A DNA stretch of 55,294 nucleotides from Sabulitectum sp036743055 (GCA_036743055.1 DAINQE010000012.1:1-55294); one strand, 5' to 3'; shown: positions 41,867 to 50,847, numbered from the stretch's first letter. Program-made: numbers and translations. Notes: generated by a model not told the origin, from the letters alone.

Positions 41867-43047
41867 TTGCGTGACGCCAGCTTCTTCCTGATCTGGGCGG
41901 ACTTCCTGTAGAAGCCCTCCGCTTCCGAGTGTCTTTTCATCTTTTCGAGAACGATCGCCAGTTCAACGATGTAGTCCGGATCGGAAGGGTTGCGGGAAAC
42001 TGCGTTCCTGAGGTACTCCTCGGCTTCGGTGAGAGCCCCGGTAAGGTTAGCGCACCTTCCCAGGTAGAACCAGGCCAGGTGATGGTCAGAATCGTCGGAG
42101 ACCACTTCCCCGAGTATGTCCATTGCCCTGGCGTAAAGACCGTTCCTCAGGCTGGCAACCCCTTCCAGGAAGTCCATCTGCAGCGGAGGCAGGGCGTACT
42201 CCCCGGCCCTGGCCCGCCAGTGGGCGTCCCTGAGGCTGCCTATGGCCTGTATCACGGCTCTCATGTCCAGGGTCTCCGGGGGGAACTCCTGTATTTGCTC
42301 CACCACCGGCTTTTTGCGTTCCACCGGGGCGGGTGGTTCTTCCTCGTCGGCCACCGGCTCCTCTTCTTCATCCTCTTCCTGGAATACCTCCTCCAGTTCC
42401 GCCATGGATCCTGTTGCGGAACCGGGCTCTTCAGCGGCCTCCTGCTGTTCCACAGGCGGCGCGGGAACCTCCTCCCTGTTGGCGAAGAGGGCCATCTGCC
42501 TGCCGGAAAGCTTCTTCTCCAGCAGCCTCTTGAAACCCGCCTGGAGCCTCTGTTCGTCATCTATCACCTTCAGCAGCTGCCTCAGCTGGAACTCGCTTAT
42601 GTCATCGGTTATCAGCACCTTCTGGCGTATCTCCCTGGGAAGCTTCAGCAGGTTCAGCAGCTGTGTTATCCTGGCCCTGGAATAGCCCAGCATGTCCGCA
42701 AGCCTGCTCCTGTTGGCCACTATCTCCCTCCTGAGCAGGGCCTCGAAGAGCATGGCCTCCTCGGTGCAGTTGCTGATCAGGGCGTGTGCCGGACGTACAT
42801 GGACAGTTGAGCGCACCACCAGGCACTTCACCATGGACCTTCCTTCGGTCCTCAGGTGCCATACGGTCCTGTGGTTCCCCACCAGGGAGTAACCCCTGTC
42901 CTCCTCTATGAGCACCGGGGGAAGCACCGGAGTCTCGTCCCCCTCGTCCCTGGACCAGTTCTCCGGGGGTTCAATACCGTCTATCTCCGTGATCAGGATC
43001 TCCTCGAGGGGCAGATGGTCCGCCATTACCTCGGTGTCTCTATCCAT
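41863..43047 (-). CDS. ParB-like / TPR fusion protein
   Basis: 394 residues from ATG at 43047, with GGGAGGG before it. Residues about 1-90 resemble the ParB N-terminal nuclease-like domain (LIEEDRGYSLVGNHRTVWHL). Residues about 105-165 form a ParB-type helix-turn-helix (EIVANRSRLADMLGYSRARI then LLNLLKLPREIRQKVL). An acidic linker at about 200-240 (EEDEEEEPVADEEEPP) leads to TPR-like helices (AWFYLGRCANLTGALTEAEE). No ParA partner is adjacent. It could be a DNA-binding regulator rather than a partition protein. It overlaps miaA by eight bases. Confidence 0.75.
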   Translation of the reverse strand: MDRDTEVMADHLPLEEILITEIDGIEPPENWSRDEGDETPVLPPVLIEEDRGYSLVGNHRTVWHLRTEGRSMVKCLVVRSTVHVRPAHALISNCTEEAMLFEALLRREIVANRSRLADMLGYSRARITQLLNLLKLPREIRQKVLITDDISEFQLRQLLKVIDDEQRLQAGFKRLLEKKLSGRQMALFANREEVPAPPVEQQEAAEEPGSATGSMAELEEVFQEEDEEEEPVADEEEPPAPVERKKPVVEQIQEFPPETLDMRAVIQAIGSLRDAHWRARAGEYALPPLQMDFLEGVASLRNGLYARAMDILGEVVSDDSDHHLAWFYLGRCANLTGALTEAEEYLRNAVSRNPSDPDYIVELAIVLEKMKRHSEAEGFYRKSAQIRKKLASRK

Positions 43048-43836
43048 TGGAAACCCTCCCTTCGAAAAGAACCTCCGCAAGCCTGTCCGGGTCACCTGGA
43101 ACCCTTGCCGCTCCCGGGAGTCTTCTGAACATGTTCCTCTGTCTCCTGGCATACTTCCAGGTGTTCACCGATATTTTTTCCAGAGCCTCCTCCAGGGTGA
43201 TATCGCCGTGGAGATGGTCCAGTATCTCAGCGTATCCGATCGTAGCTGAAAGAACAGGGTCCTCAGGCACCTCCGACGCCAGCAGGCCCTCCACCTCGGC
43301 CACCAGCCCGGCTTCGGCCATGGCCATGGTCCTCCGTCTTATCCGGTTCCTCAGGGTGGCGTTATCCGCCTCTATAACCGCGAACACGAACCTTGGGTCG
43401 GCCTTCCCTCCGGTCTTCAGTTCCGAGGGGAGCAGATCGCTCTGCAGGGCTATCTCCAGTGAGCGAAGGAGCCTGACATTGTCCGCAGCTCCTATCCGCC
43501 CGGCCTCGCCGGGGTCGATGCCCTCAAGCAGCCTGAAAAGGGAGCCGGGTATCTCCTCCTCGATCGAGGAGAGGGNNNNNNNNNNNNNNNNNNNNNNNNN
43601 NNNNNNNNNNNNNNNNNNNNNNNNNNNNNNNNNNNNNNNNNNNNNNNNNNNNNNNNNNNNNNNNNNNNNNNNNNNGAGGGCTTTGCGGTACCGATGTCCA
43701 TTCCCCTGTAGAACTGTCTGGAGTCGGCGGACACTATCTCCACCCCCGGGTACCTCTCTGCAAGCTCCAATGCCGCCGCGGTCTTCCCTGAGGCGGTGCA
43801 TCCGGCGACGACAGGAATGAATGCCCTATCTTCCAA
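43040..43836 (-). CDS. miaA: tRNA dimethylallyltransferase, interrupted by an assembly gap
   Basis: The N-terminal part begins at TTG 43836, overlapping the mutL stop by 11 bases, and has the P-loop GCTASGKTAAA and SADSRQFYRGMDIGTAKP. The C-terminal part after the gap has RIGAADNVRLLRSLEIA, ATIGYAEILDHLHGDI and TWKYARRQRNMFRRL. MiaA adds a dimethylallyl group to A37 of tRNAs reading UNN codons. The frames differ across the 100 N at 43576-43675, and about 60-70 residues of the middle are missing, so the real gap exceeds 100 bp. mutL-miaA is a conserved pair. Confidence 0.9.
43576..43675. other. assembly gap of 100 N inside miaA
   Basis: Exactly 100 N with no long shared flank. The two halves of miaA lie in different frames, so the placeholder length is wrong. 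Confidence 0.97.
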
Positions 43837-45517
43837 AACGGTTCTCCAGCTCTTTGAAGGGTATCTCTATCATGGTGGGTCTGCCGTGGGGGCAGTGGAA
43901 CGGGTCGTTCATGGTAAACAACGTATGGAACAGACTGGCGGCTTCCGCCTGTGTCATGCTGTCCCCGAACCTGATGGCCCCCTTGCAGGCGCTGGAGGCG
44001 GCTATGCTCTCAAGCTCCGACATGGAGGCCTCACCCCCGCCGGAGAGGGCGTCCATAACCTCCCTGAGGGCTTCCGCGCCACGGCGTATCCCCACCGGAA
44101 CACTGTGCAGGTAGAGGGTGTCGCCCTCCACCTTGAAGTCGTACCCCGCCTGCCTTATCACCGGGCCGTAGAGATTCAGCACGGCCAGGTCATCGCCATC
44201 CACCGATATCTCCTCGGGAAGGAGCATTCTCTGCTGACCTGCAGAAGCGGCCCCCTTCAGCGACGCCAGTATCTTCTCGTAGAGTATCCTCTCGTGGGCG
44301 GCGTGCTGGTCAACCAGAAGCAGTCCCGTGGCGGTCTGCGTCACGATGTAGGACCTGGAGAGTATGAGCATCTCCACAGGGTCCTCCCAGGAAGCCGGTG
44401 CAGAGGGCTCAGTCTTCTCCCGGGAAGGCATCTCGAAATCAAGCGCGGTCTGGAATACGCCGCTGCTCACCCTGGAAGGGCGCTCCGCAGGTCTGTAGCC
44501 CCCTCCCCCTGTGAAGGAAACGGAAGATGACGAAAGGGTGGATTCCCTCCTGGAAGCGGTTATCCCCACCAGCGCCGAGCGCACGGCGGACTCCACCTCA
44601 TAGGGCTTCCTGAACCTGACCTCCCTCTTTGCGGGATGGGCGTTCACATCCACCAGCGATGGCTCCAGGGAAACGGAGCATGCCAGCAGGGGTTCGCCAG
44701 CCGGCCCTGATAAAGCTTCCCTGATCGGTCTGTACACCGCAGGGGCGGTTACCGGTCTTCCGTTCACCAGGATGTACTGGTGGGCCCTGGAGGTCCATCT
44801 CTTGTCCGGGAACACTGTGAGATCAACCTTCACGCCTGAGCTTCCGGAGGAGCCGGAAACGCACCTCTGCCCCTTTGAAAGCCCGTAGCGGTGCCGAAGC
44901 CGTTCTTCTACGGAAGAAGCCGCCGGAAGGGAAAACACTTCCCTCCCTCCATGCAGCAGCCTGAAACCGCAGCCCAGAGCCGCCAGTGATGCCCCGGTGA
45001 CCATCCGTTCTATCCAGGAAAGCTCCGTTGTCTCCGAGCGGAGGAACTTCCTCCTGGCCGGCTGGTTGAAGAACAGGTTCTCCACGGTGACAGTGGTCCC
45101 CCTGGTCCTTCCCGCCGGTTCCATGGTGTCCATCCTCCCGCCGGTGATCACCATTTTCCAGGCCTCTTCCCCGGTGGAAGTCAGTATCGTCATCCTGGAT
45201 ACGCTGGCTATGCTGGGAAGGGCCTCACCCCGGAATCCCAGGGTGTGTATGTCGTTAAGGTCAGAGGCGGAGGCTATCTTGCTGGTGGCATGGCGCTGAA
45301 CGGCCATGAGGAGGTCGTGGCGCGACATTCCCCCGCCGTCGTCCCTCACCGCTATCAGTTTGCGTCCTCCGGCCTCCAGCTCGATCTCCACCGAAGAAGC
45401 CCCTGCGTCCAGGGCGTTCTCCAGCAGTTCCTTCACCACCGAAGCGGGTCGTTCCACCACTTCCCCGGCGGCTATCAGGTTGATCAGCTGATCCGGAAGC
45501 TTTCTTACCTCTGCCAT
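43826..45517 (-). CDS. mutL: DNA mismatch repair protein MutL
   Basis: 563 residues. The N-terminal GHKL ATPase has LENALDAGASSVEIELE, DDGGGM, HTLGFRGEALPSIASVS and RGTTVTVENLFFNQPARRKF. The C-terminal dimerisation domain carries the endonuclease metal motif DQHAAHERILYE and the late SACKGAIRFGD and CPHGRP. It is therefore a nicking-type MutL, which cuts the new strand in mismatch repair without MutH. The ATG follows GGGAGAG. It lies 132 bases downstream of tRNA-Leu with the palindrome cluster between. Confidence 0.96.
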   Translation of the reverse strand: MAEVRKLPDQLINLIAAGEVVERPASVVKELLENALDAGASSVEIELEAGGRKLIAVRDDGGGMSRHDLLMAVQRHATSKIASASDLNDIHTLGFRGEALPSIASVSRMTILTSTGEEAWKMVITGGRMDTMEPAGRTRGTTVTVENLFFNQPARRKFLRSETTELSWIERMVTGASLAALGCGFRLLHGGREVFSLPAASSVEERLRHRYGLSKGQRCVSGSSGSSGVKVDLTVFPDKRWTSRAHQYILVNGRPVTAPAVYRPIREALSGPAGEPLLACSVSLEPSLVDVNAHPAKREVRFRKPYEVESAVRSALVGITASRRESTLSSSSVSFTGGGGYRPAERPSRVSSGVFQTALDFEMPSREKTEPSAPASWEDPVEMLILSRSYIVTQTATGLLLVDQHAAHERILYEKILASLKGAASAGQQRMLLPEEISVDGDDLAVLNLYGPVIRQAGYDFKVEGDTLYLHSVPVGIRRGAEALREVMDALSGGGEASMSELESIAASSACKGAIRFGDSMTQAEAASLFHTLFTMNDPFHCPHGRPTMIEIPFKELENRFGR

Positions 45518-45543
45518 ACTCTCCCGCCCGAAATACCTTTTCC

Positions 45544-45657
45544 GGTGCCGGCAGTGGGCTATAGCCCCCCGGCACCAGAAGTGCTGAATTCACCCGGCGC
45601 CGGCAGTGGGCTATAGCCCCCCGGCACCAGAAAATGCGCAGCATTTTCTGGTGCCGG
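45544..45657. repeat. cluster of palindromic repeats between tRNA-Leu and mutL
   Basis: Two copies of a 33-bp hairpin unit at 45544-45576 and 45596-45628 share 34 identical bases (45547-45580 and 45599-45632). Each has outer arms GGTGCCGG/CCGGCACC (one arm GGCGCCGG) around the perfect palindrome GGGCTATAGCCC. A third, perfect 17-bp inverted repeat with a three-base loop runs 45621-45657 and uses the last bases of tRNA-Leu as one arm. No T-run follows on either strand. It may act as a terminator or RNA processing signal, or be a REP-like dispersed element. Confidence 0.8.
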
Positions 45658-45735
45658 AAGAGGGAGTCGAACCCTCACGCCCTTGTGGGGCAGCGGATTT
45701 TAAGTCCGCTGTGTCTGCCATTTCACCATTCCGGC
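45649..45735 (-). tRNA. tRNA-Leu(UAA)
   Basis: The minus strand gives an 87-nt class II tRNA with encoded CCA. Acceptor GCCGGAA/TTCCGGC, anticodon arm GCGGA-CTTAAAA-TCCGC with anticodon TAA, a short variable arm and T arm GAGGG-TTCGACT-CCCTC. It reads Leu UUA (and UUG by wobble). Its 5' part is repeated beyond the following N run as an assembly artefact. Confidence 0.96.
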
Positions 45736-45745
45736 ACCGCGAAAA
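45691..45745. repeat. 55-bp sequence duplicated across the N run (copy 1)
   Basis: Identical to 45846-45900. Exact 55-base identity on both sides of a 100-N run points to unmerged overlapping contig ends. Confidence 0.9.
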
Positions 45746-45845
45746 NNNNNNNNNNNNNNNNNNNNNNNNNNNNNNNNNNNNNNNNNNNNNNNNNNNNNNN
45801 NNNNNNNNNNNNNNNNNNNNNNNNNNNNNNNNNNNNNNNNNNNNN
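45746..45845. other. assembly gap of 100 N next to tRNA-Leu
   Basis: Exactly 100 N between two identical 55-bp flanks; probably no real sequence is missing. Confidence 0.95.
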
Positions 45846-45900
45846 CAGCGGATTTTAAGTCCGCTGTGTCTGCCATTTCACCATTCCGGCACCGCGAAAA
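45846..45900. repeat. 55-bp sequence duplicated across the N run (copy 2), containing a false partial tRNA-Leu
   Basis: Identical to 45691-45745. It includes the 5' part of tRNA-Leu (to 45890), which should not be counted as a second tRNA. Confidence 0.9.
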
Positions 45901-45929
45901 CTGTTAACGCACCAAATATAGCAAACCGT

Positions 45930-46859
45930 TCAGGGAGTGCGGGAAATCCCCAGCATGAAACCCGCAGTCCAGCGGTCCCTGGAGTCCCGCCTGGCGGCGG
46001 CGCCTGCGATGAACATTCGATTCAAGATGGCCAGCTGAACCTCCGCTGAGAACTCTCCCCCTTCACGGTGGGATAAGGAAGCAAGCACATCGGGCACAGG
46101 CCTTGCCATAAGATGAACACCTGGCTCCATGGGGTTCACCGAAAGGCTGCATTCCCAAAGCGATGCGGCTACCCTTGCCAGGAATTCATCCTCGTCGACA
46201 CCGGCCTGAAAAAGCAGAGGCCCGGCGGTGAGCGCGGCGGAGATCCTGCGTCTCGAGAGAGAGTCTTCCAAGGCACCGCCTGTACGGAGCTCAAGTGGTC
46301 CCATGGAGGCCCTTGCCGTGACCCAGGGTTCGCTCCTGCCCTGGTGATAAAGCCATGCGGGGCCAAGGCGAAGACCATCCCAGACCCGCAGGGCAACCCC
46401 GGCGCAGAAGGCCTCTTCGCCTGCGGCGGCCTGGATGGTCTCAGTTGAGTATTCCCCGAAGAAATGGGGGTCCTCCCCTGACAGGTCCCTTGCCTCCAGG
46501 GATGCCCCGGCCCAGCGGAATCCCGCGCCCTTCCCCGCTTCGAACTCCCATAACCGGAGTTCGATCCCCGAAAGCTCAAGGAAGCCGGCGTACTCATCTT
46601 CGGTTACCCATGAGCCCACGGAAGGCTTCAAGCCTGCGGTGGAACCCGTTGAGAGCACTCTGAAGGCCCTTTGGGGGCCGTGCATGCAGATCACCTCGGC
46701 GAAATCCTCTCCAGGTGTGAAGGGTATTCCCTGAACACACTCCCATCCTGATTCCGGCACGAGGCCGTACATGGTCCGGAACTCATGGTCTCCCCCTGTG
46801 GAGACAGGATGGAGCATGGGAACAAGGGCCGTCAGTACCAGCAATGGGTACTGTGTCAT
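45930..46859 (-). CDS. exported protein of unknown function, barrel-like
   Basis: 309 residues from ATG at 46859, overlapping the uvrC stop (ATGA). A signal segment (LLVLTALVPML) is followed by many short amphipathic strands, for example GFLELSGIELRLWEFEAGKG, GVALRVWDGLRLGPAWLYHQ and AAGAAARRDSRDRWTAGFML. The regular beta pattern suggests a small outer-membrane barrel or beta-sandwich. No family recognised. Being last in the murJ-uvrC run, it may have been captured there without functional link. Confidence 0.5.
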   Translation of the reverse strand: MTQYPLLVLTALVPMLHPVSTGGDHEFRTMYGLVPESGWECVQGIPFTPGEDFAEVICMHGPQRAFRVLSTGSTAGLKPSVGSWVTEDEYAGFLELSGIELRLWEFEAGKGAGFRWAGASLEARDLSGEDPHFFGEYSTETIQAAAGEEAFCAGVALRVWDGLRLGPAWLYHQGRSEPWVTARASMGPLELRTGGALEDSLSRRRISAALTAGPLLFQAGVDEDEFLARVAASLWECSLSVNPMEPGVHLMARPVPDVLASLSHREGGEFSAEVQLAILNRMFIAGAAARRDSRDRWTAGFMLGISRTP

Positions 46860-48643
46860 TTCAATGCCTTCAGTATCTCGGCGGCCTTGCGTCTGCCTAT
46901 ACCCGGAACCTCCGCTATCTCCTGCTCGCTGGCGGCTGCTATTCTGGATACGCTGCCGAACTTCCCAAGCAATGAGGCTTTAAGCGCCGGGCCTATGCCG
47001 GGTATGTCATCCAGGGCCGAGTGGAAATGGCTTCTGGCCCTGCGGCTCCTGTGGAAGGAGATAACGAATCTGTGGGCCTCGTCCCTCATGGCCCGGAGCA
47101 GCAGCAGCGGCGGGGCGTCCCTGGGGAGCTTGATCTCCTTTTCCTCCGGGGCGGTGAGGAGCACCTCCTCCTTCTTGGCGATGGAGACGAACCTGGTGCC
47201 GGGCATGAACTCCGACCCTGCGGCCCAGGCGGCCCTGAGCTGGGTGATGCCGCCGTCTATCAGGAAAACACCCGGGTGCTCATCTTCGAGATGCGAGGCG
47301 AACCTGGTCACCGCGTTGCCTATCATGGCGGGGTCGTTCCTGGATATGTCCTCGGGCATGGTGAACCTTCTGTAGCCGTTCTTATCGGGCTTTCCCTTCC
47401 TGAAGCTCACCAGCGCCGCAACCGGCGAATGCCCCTGTATCGTGGAAGCGTCCAGACACACCATCCACTCGGGGGGGCCCTCAAGGCCAAGGATGTCCGC
47501 TATTGCCTCCAGAGAAGCCTCCAGGCGCTCTTTCTTCCCTGCGGGGTGCTTCCACTCCAGCTTGTTCAGAAAGTTCCTCAGATCCCTCTCTGCCACGTCC
47601 ACCAGCGAACGGAGACCTCCCCGCTCGGGCACGGTGATCTCCACCGGGGATCCCCTCTTCTCGGAGAGCCAGGTCTCCAGGAGTTCCCTGTCATCGGGTT
47701 CCGATCCCAGGACCACCTGTCTTGGGACGTCCCCGGTCTCCGAATAGTAGGAACGCACGAGTATGGAGATAAGCTCACCTTTACCCGCCAGCTTCCACTT
47801 CGAGGTGAAGGGCAGCCGCAGGCTTCCCATGAAACGCCCTCCCCTTACCTGAATGACTATTCCCCAGTTCTCCGAAACCGCCATTACATCCCTGGGAACG
47901 CTGTCCCTGAGGGACTCCGGGGTGGGCCAGCCGAAGGAGTCCAGCCTGCGGAGCAGGTCCCGGAGGGCCGCCGCCTTTTCGAACTCCAGAGCTTTCGAGG
48001 CGTTCTCCATTCTTGTGATGATCTCTTTCCTGGCCTGATCCCAGTGCCCGCGGAGAATGTAGAGAATTCTCTCCACCCGCTGGGCGTACTCCCGCTCCTG
48101 CTCCACGGAGCACGGCGAGGGGCAGCGGTCCATCTGACCCATGAGACAGGGGCGCTTCCTGGGCTTGAGTTCGGATACGGCGCACCTCCTCAGCGGATAA
48201 AGGTCCATCAGGAATGCCACAAGGGATTTCAGGTTGCCGGCGTCGGGATAGGGCCCGAACCGCGGGATGTTAAGGGACCGGTCCGGGTTCCTGGTTATCA
48301 CAAGCCTGGGATACTTCTCCCCGGCAGTGACTTCCAGCCAAGGATACCTGCTGGAACTCCTCAGGTCCACGTTAAGAGGCGGTTTGAGCATCCTTATCAG
48401 CTCGGACTCCAGGACCAGGGCTTCCAGCTCGGTCCTGGTAACCGTCCACTGCACCGTTTCCGACTTCTCGAGAAGGGTTCTGTGCCTTGCGTCGCCGGGA
48501 TTGGAGAGGTGCCCCCTGAGCCTCTTTATCAGGCTCTTCGCCTTGCCGATGTAGAGCACCTTGCCCCTGCCGTCCAGGAACCTGTAGACCCCGGGAAGGT
48601 CGGGAGCGCCGGAGACGGACCTTTTCAGTGAATCAGCGGCCAC
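46856..48643 (-). CDS. uvrC: excinuclease ABC subunit C
   Basis: 595 residues from GTG at 48643. The GIY-YIG nuclease domain opens the protein (GVYRFLDGRGKVLYIGKAK). It is followed by a Cys region (RPCLMGQMDRCPSPC), a UVR domain (MENASKALEFEKAAALRD), the RNase H-like second nuclease (CLDASTIQGHSPVAALVSF, FLIDGGITQLRAA) and a C-terminal double helix-hairpin-helix (IPGIGPALKASLLGKFG, VPGIGRRKAAEILKAL). UvrC makes both cuts in nucleotide excision repair. It overlaps murJ by 11 bases. Confidence 0.96.
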   Translation of the reverse strand: MAADSLKRSVSGAPDLPGVYRFLDGRGKVLYIGKAKSLIKRLRGHLSNPGDARHRTLLEKSETVQWTVTRTELEALVLESELIRMLKPPLNVDLRSSSRYPWLEVTAGEKYPRLVITRNPDRSLNIPRFGPYPDAGNLKSLVAFLMDLYPLRRCAVSELKPRKRPCLMGQMDRCPSPCSVEQEREYAQRVERILYILRGHWDQARKEIITRMENASKALEFEKAAALRDLLRRLDSFGWPTPESLRDSVPRDVMAVSENWGIVIQVRGGRFMGSLRLPFTSKWKLAGKGELISILVRSYYSETGDVPRQVVLGSEPDDRELLETWLSEKRGSPVEITVPERGGLRSLVDVAERDLRNFLNKLEWKHPAGKKERLEASLEAIADILGLEGPPEWMVCLDASTIQGHSPVAALVSFRKGKPDKNGYRRFTMPEDISRNDPAMIGNAVTRFASHLEDEHPGVFLIDGGITQLRAAWAAGSEFMPGTRFVSIAKKEEVLLTAPEEKEIKLPRDAPPLLLLRAMRDEAHRFVISFHRSRRARSHFHSALDDIPGIGPALKASLLGKFGSVSRIAAASEQEIAEVPGIGRRKAAEILKALK

Positions 48644-50419
48644 GGCGGACCAGCCTCTTCAGAAGGCTCCTGGTCTCCCCTCCTGCGGTGAGAAGGAATA
48701 CCGACAGGGACACAGCCATCACGAGAAGCCCCGCCGCGGCAACCGCTGCGGCTCCCTGGAGCAGCCCTTCCGCGGCATAGCCATTCACAATGCTCCTTGC
48801 CGGGAGCAGCACCAGAAGTGCCGCCGCGGCCGCTGAGAGCATGGAAAGCCAGTTGCCGGCGGTGATCCCTGAGGGGCCCACCCTTCCCCTGAGGGTTCGC
48901 CTGAGCAGGAAAAGATTAACCGCCGACGAAACGCTGCTCGCCAGGGCCAGCCCGGCCAGGGGTTCCGCAAAGCCGGTCCTGAGGAAGAGAACGGTGAGAA
49001 CGATGTTCATCACTATGTTGAGCCCCATGCAGCCCACGGCTATCTTCACAGGGGTCCTTGTGTCCTTCATGGCGTAGAACACCGGTGCGGTGATCTTAAC
49101 AGCGGCGTAGAACACCATTCCCGCTGAGTAGTAGCGCAGGGCTGCCGCGGTGAGGGCAAGGGAGTCGCCTGTGAACTCCCCCCTGAAGAACATCACCCTG
49201 ACCACCGGTTCAGCAAGCACCACCATGAACAGCGATGCGGGGATCATTATCCCGCTCAGGGCAACGGTTGAGAAGTTCAGTGTCCNNNNNNNNNNNNNNN
49301 NNNNNNNNNNNNNNNNNNNNNNNNNNNNNNNNNNNNNNNNNNNNNNNNNNNNNNNNNNNNNNNNNNNNNNNNNNNNNNNNNNNNNAGCGATGCGGGGATC
49401 ATTATCCCGCTCAGGGCAACGGTTGAGAAGTTCAGTGTCCTGCCCGCTTCACCGAGTTTCCCCATGGCGGTCTGCCTGCTCAGCGTGGGCAGCAGGGCGG
49501 TGGCAAGGGCAATGGCGAATATGCCCTGGGGCACCTGGGTCACCCTGAGGCCGTAGGAGAGGGCGGCAACGCTACCCTCCCGGAGCATGGAGGCTATAAG
49601 CTGGTCCACCAGAATGTTAACCTCGGCGGCCAGAAGCCCGATCAGCGCCGGAACCGCCAGCTTGAGGACCCGTCTCATGCCCGAACTCCGCCAGTTGAAG
49701 TCGGGAATGATGCTTATGCCCCTGCTCTTCAGGAAGGGAACCTGAACCAGCAGCTGCAGGAGACCTCCGGCAAGCACGCCTGCGGAATAGGCCCATACCG
49801 GAAGCCCGGTCATCCAGGCCCTTGCCAGCACGAAGAGGCCGAAGAGGGCCGAAAGGTTGAAGAGCAGCGGGGCCAGTGCCGGGGCGAGGAAGTGCCTGTG
49901 GCTGTTGAGAATGCCCATGCACACCGAGGCAAGCCCCACGAAAAGGATGTAGGGAAACAGGAGCCTGAGAAGACTTGCGGTGAGTTCACTCTTGCCTGGA
50001 ACGTCCCTGAATCCGGCTGCGAAAACGTCAACAAGAACCGGAGCCAGGAGCATTCCCAGAAGAACGATCACAACCAGGACGGTACCGGTGAAGGTGAGTA
50101 TCCTTCCAGCCAGCTTCCCGGCCCTCTCCTGGCCTTCAGTTACAAGGAGCTCGGTATAGGTGGGGACCAGAGCGGATGCAACCGTGGCCTCCCCGAAGAG
50201 CCTCCTGAGGATGTTGGGAATGATAAAAGCAATGGTGAAGGCGTCGGCGGACATCCCGGTGCCCAGCACCGCCGCCTGGCCCACGTCCCTTGCCAGCCCC
50301 AGTATCCTGCTCAGGAAGGTAAGTACTCCCAGGAGCCCTGCTGCCCTGGCCACGCTTCTGCCCTCCTGTGCCGGTGTTCCCAGGCCCAGGGGTTCGCCGT
50401 GGGTGGTTCCCTCATTCAT
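48633..50419 (-). CDS. murJ: lipid II flippase MurJ, split by an assembly artefact
   Basis: The N-terminal part from ATG 50419 has the MviN signature LTFLSRILGLARDVGQAAVL and IPNILRRLFGEATVASALVP. The C-terminal part after the N run has further membrane helices. The two 55-bp flanks of the 100-N run are identical. Removing one copy plus the N (155 bases) leaves 1632 bases, an intact 543-residue frame. MurJ moves lipid II across the inner membrane for peptidoglycan synthesis. Around 14 helices are expected and the hydrophobic pattern agrees. So the gene is probably intact in the organism. Confidence 0.94.
49231..49285. repeat. 55-bp sequence duplicated across the murJ N run (copy 1)
   Basis: Identical to 49386-49440; an unmerged contig overlap of the same length as at tRNA-Leu. 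Confidence 0.9.
49286..49385. other. assembly gap of 100 N inside murJ
   Basis: Exactly 100 N between identical 55-bp flanks; collapsing it restores the murJ frame. Confidence 0.97.
49386..49440. repeat. 55-bp sequence duplicated across the murJ N run (copy 2)
   Basis: Identical to 49231-49285. Confidence 0.9.
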
Positions 50420-50439
50420 TTTTCATGCTCCCGCCGGGG

Positions 50440-50847
50440 TCAGATGGAGATCCGCCACTCTTCCTCGGCTGTCTGGGACAGCCCGGCGCCGCCCTGTGCC
50501 AGAACATCCCTCAGCCATTCCAGCGATTTGTCGAACCTGTCCAGAAGGACTTCCTGTCCATCATCGGTGGAAAGCATGAGCAGCTTCGTGTTCCTCGCGT
50601 ACTTTCCCCGGGAGACCTTGAGGCCGTTCAGTGGCAGGCTCACCGGCTTTCCCTTCACCATGAGCTGGATGAGGATGCCCATCTGCATCTGGAACGGGGC
50701 CATCTTACCCAGGTCGTGGAACACGAACCTGCGGTCGGTTACAACTATCCTGCTCCTCACCGGGAACTTCACCTTCTTGCCCTGAAGGGTGTACCTTTTC
50801 GTGTCCGTGAACACCCTTTCATCCGGATCAGGCCTGAACGATGCCAT
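50440..50847 (-). CDS. PH/GRAM-like domain protein
   Basis: 135 residues from ATG at 50847, preceded by AAGGAG; a longer frame upstream has no ribosome site. The sequence FPVRSRIVVTDRRFVFHDLG, VSLPLNGLKVSRG, TKLLMLSTDDGQEVLLDRF and SLEWLRDVL has the strand order of bacterial PH-like or GRAM domains, which often bind lipids or proteins at membranes. There is no signal peptide. It lies 20 bases before murJ and may be co-transcribed with it. Confidence 0.55.
   Translation of the reverse strand: MASFRPDPDERVFTDTKRYTLQGKKVKFPVRSRIVVTDRRFVFHDLGKMAPFQMQMGILIQLMVKGKPVSLPLNGLKVSRGKYARNTKLLMLSTDDGQEVLLDRFDKSLEWLRDVLAQGGAGLSQTAEEEWRISI

Noticed and set aside
45544..45657. Palindromes near tRNA-Leu as an integration attachment site
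   Set aside because: No integrase or phage-like gene in the window, and the shared sequence is an inverted arm, not a direct repeat of the tRNA end.
45846..45890. A second, truncated tRNA-Leu
   Set aside because: It is an exact 55-bp copy across a 100-N run, so an assembly duplication.
47021..48631. A 536-codon open frame antisense to uvrC
   Set aside because: UvrC on the minus strand is complete and motif-rich; the plus frame has none.
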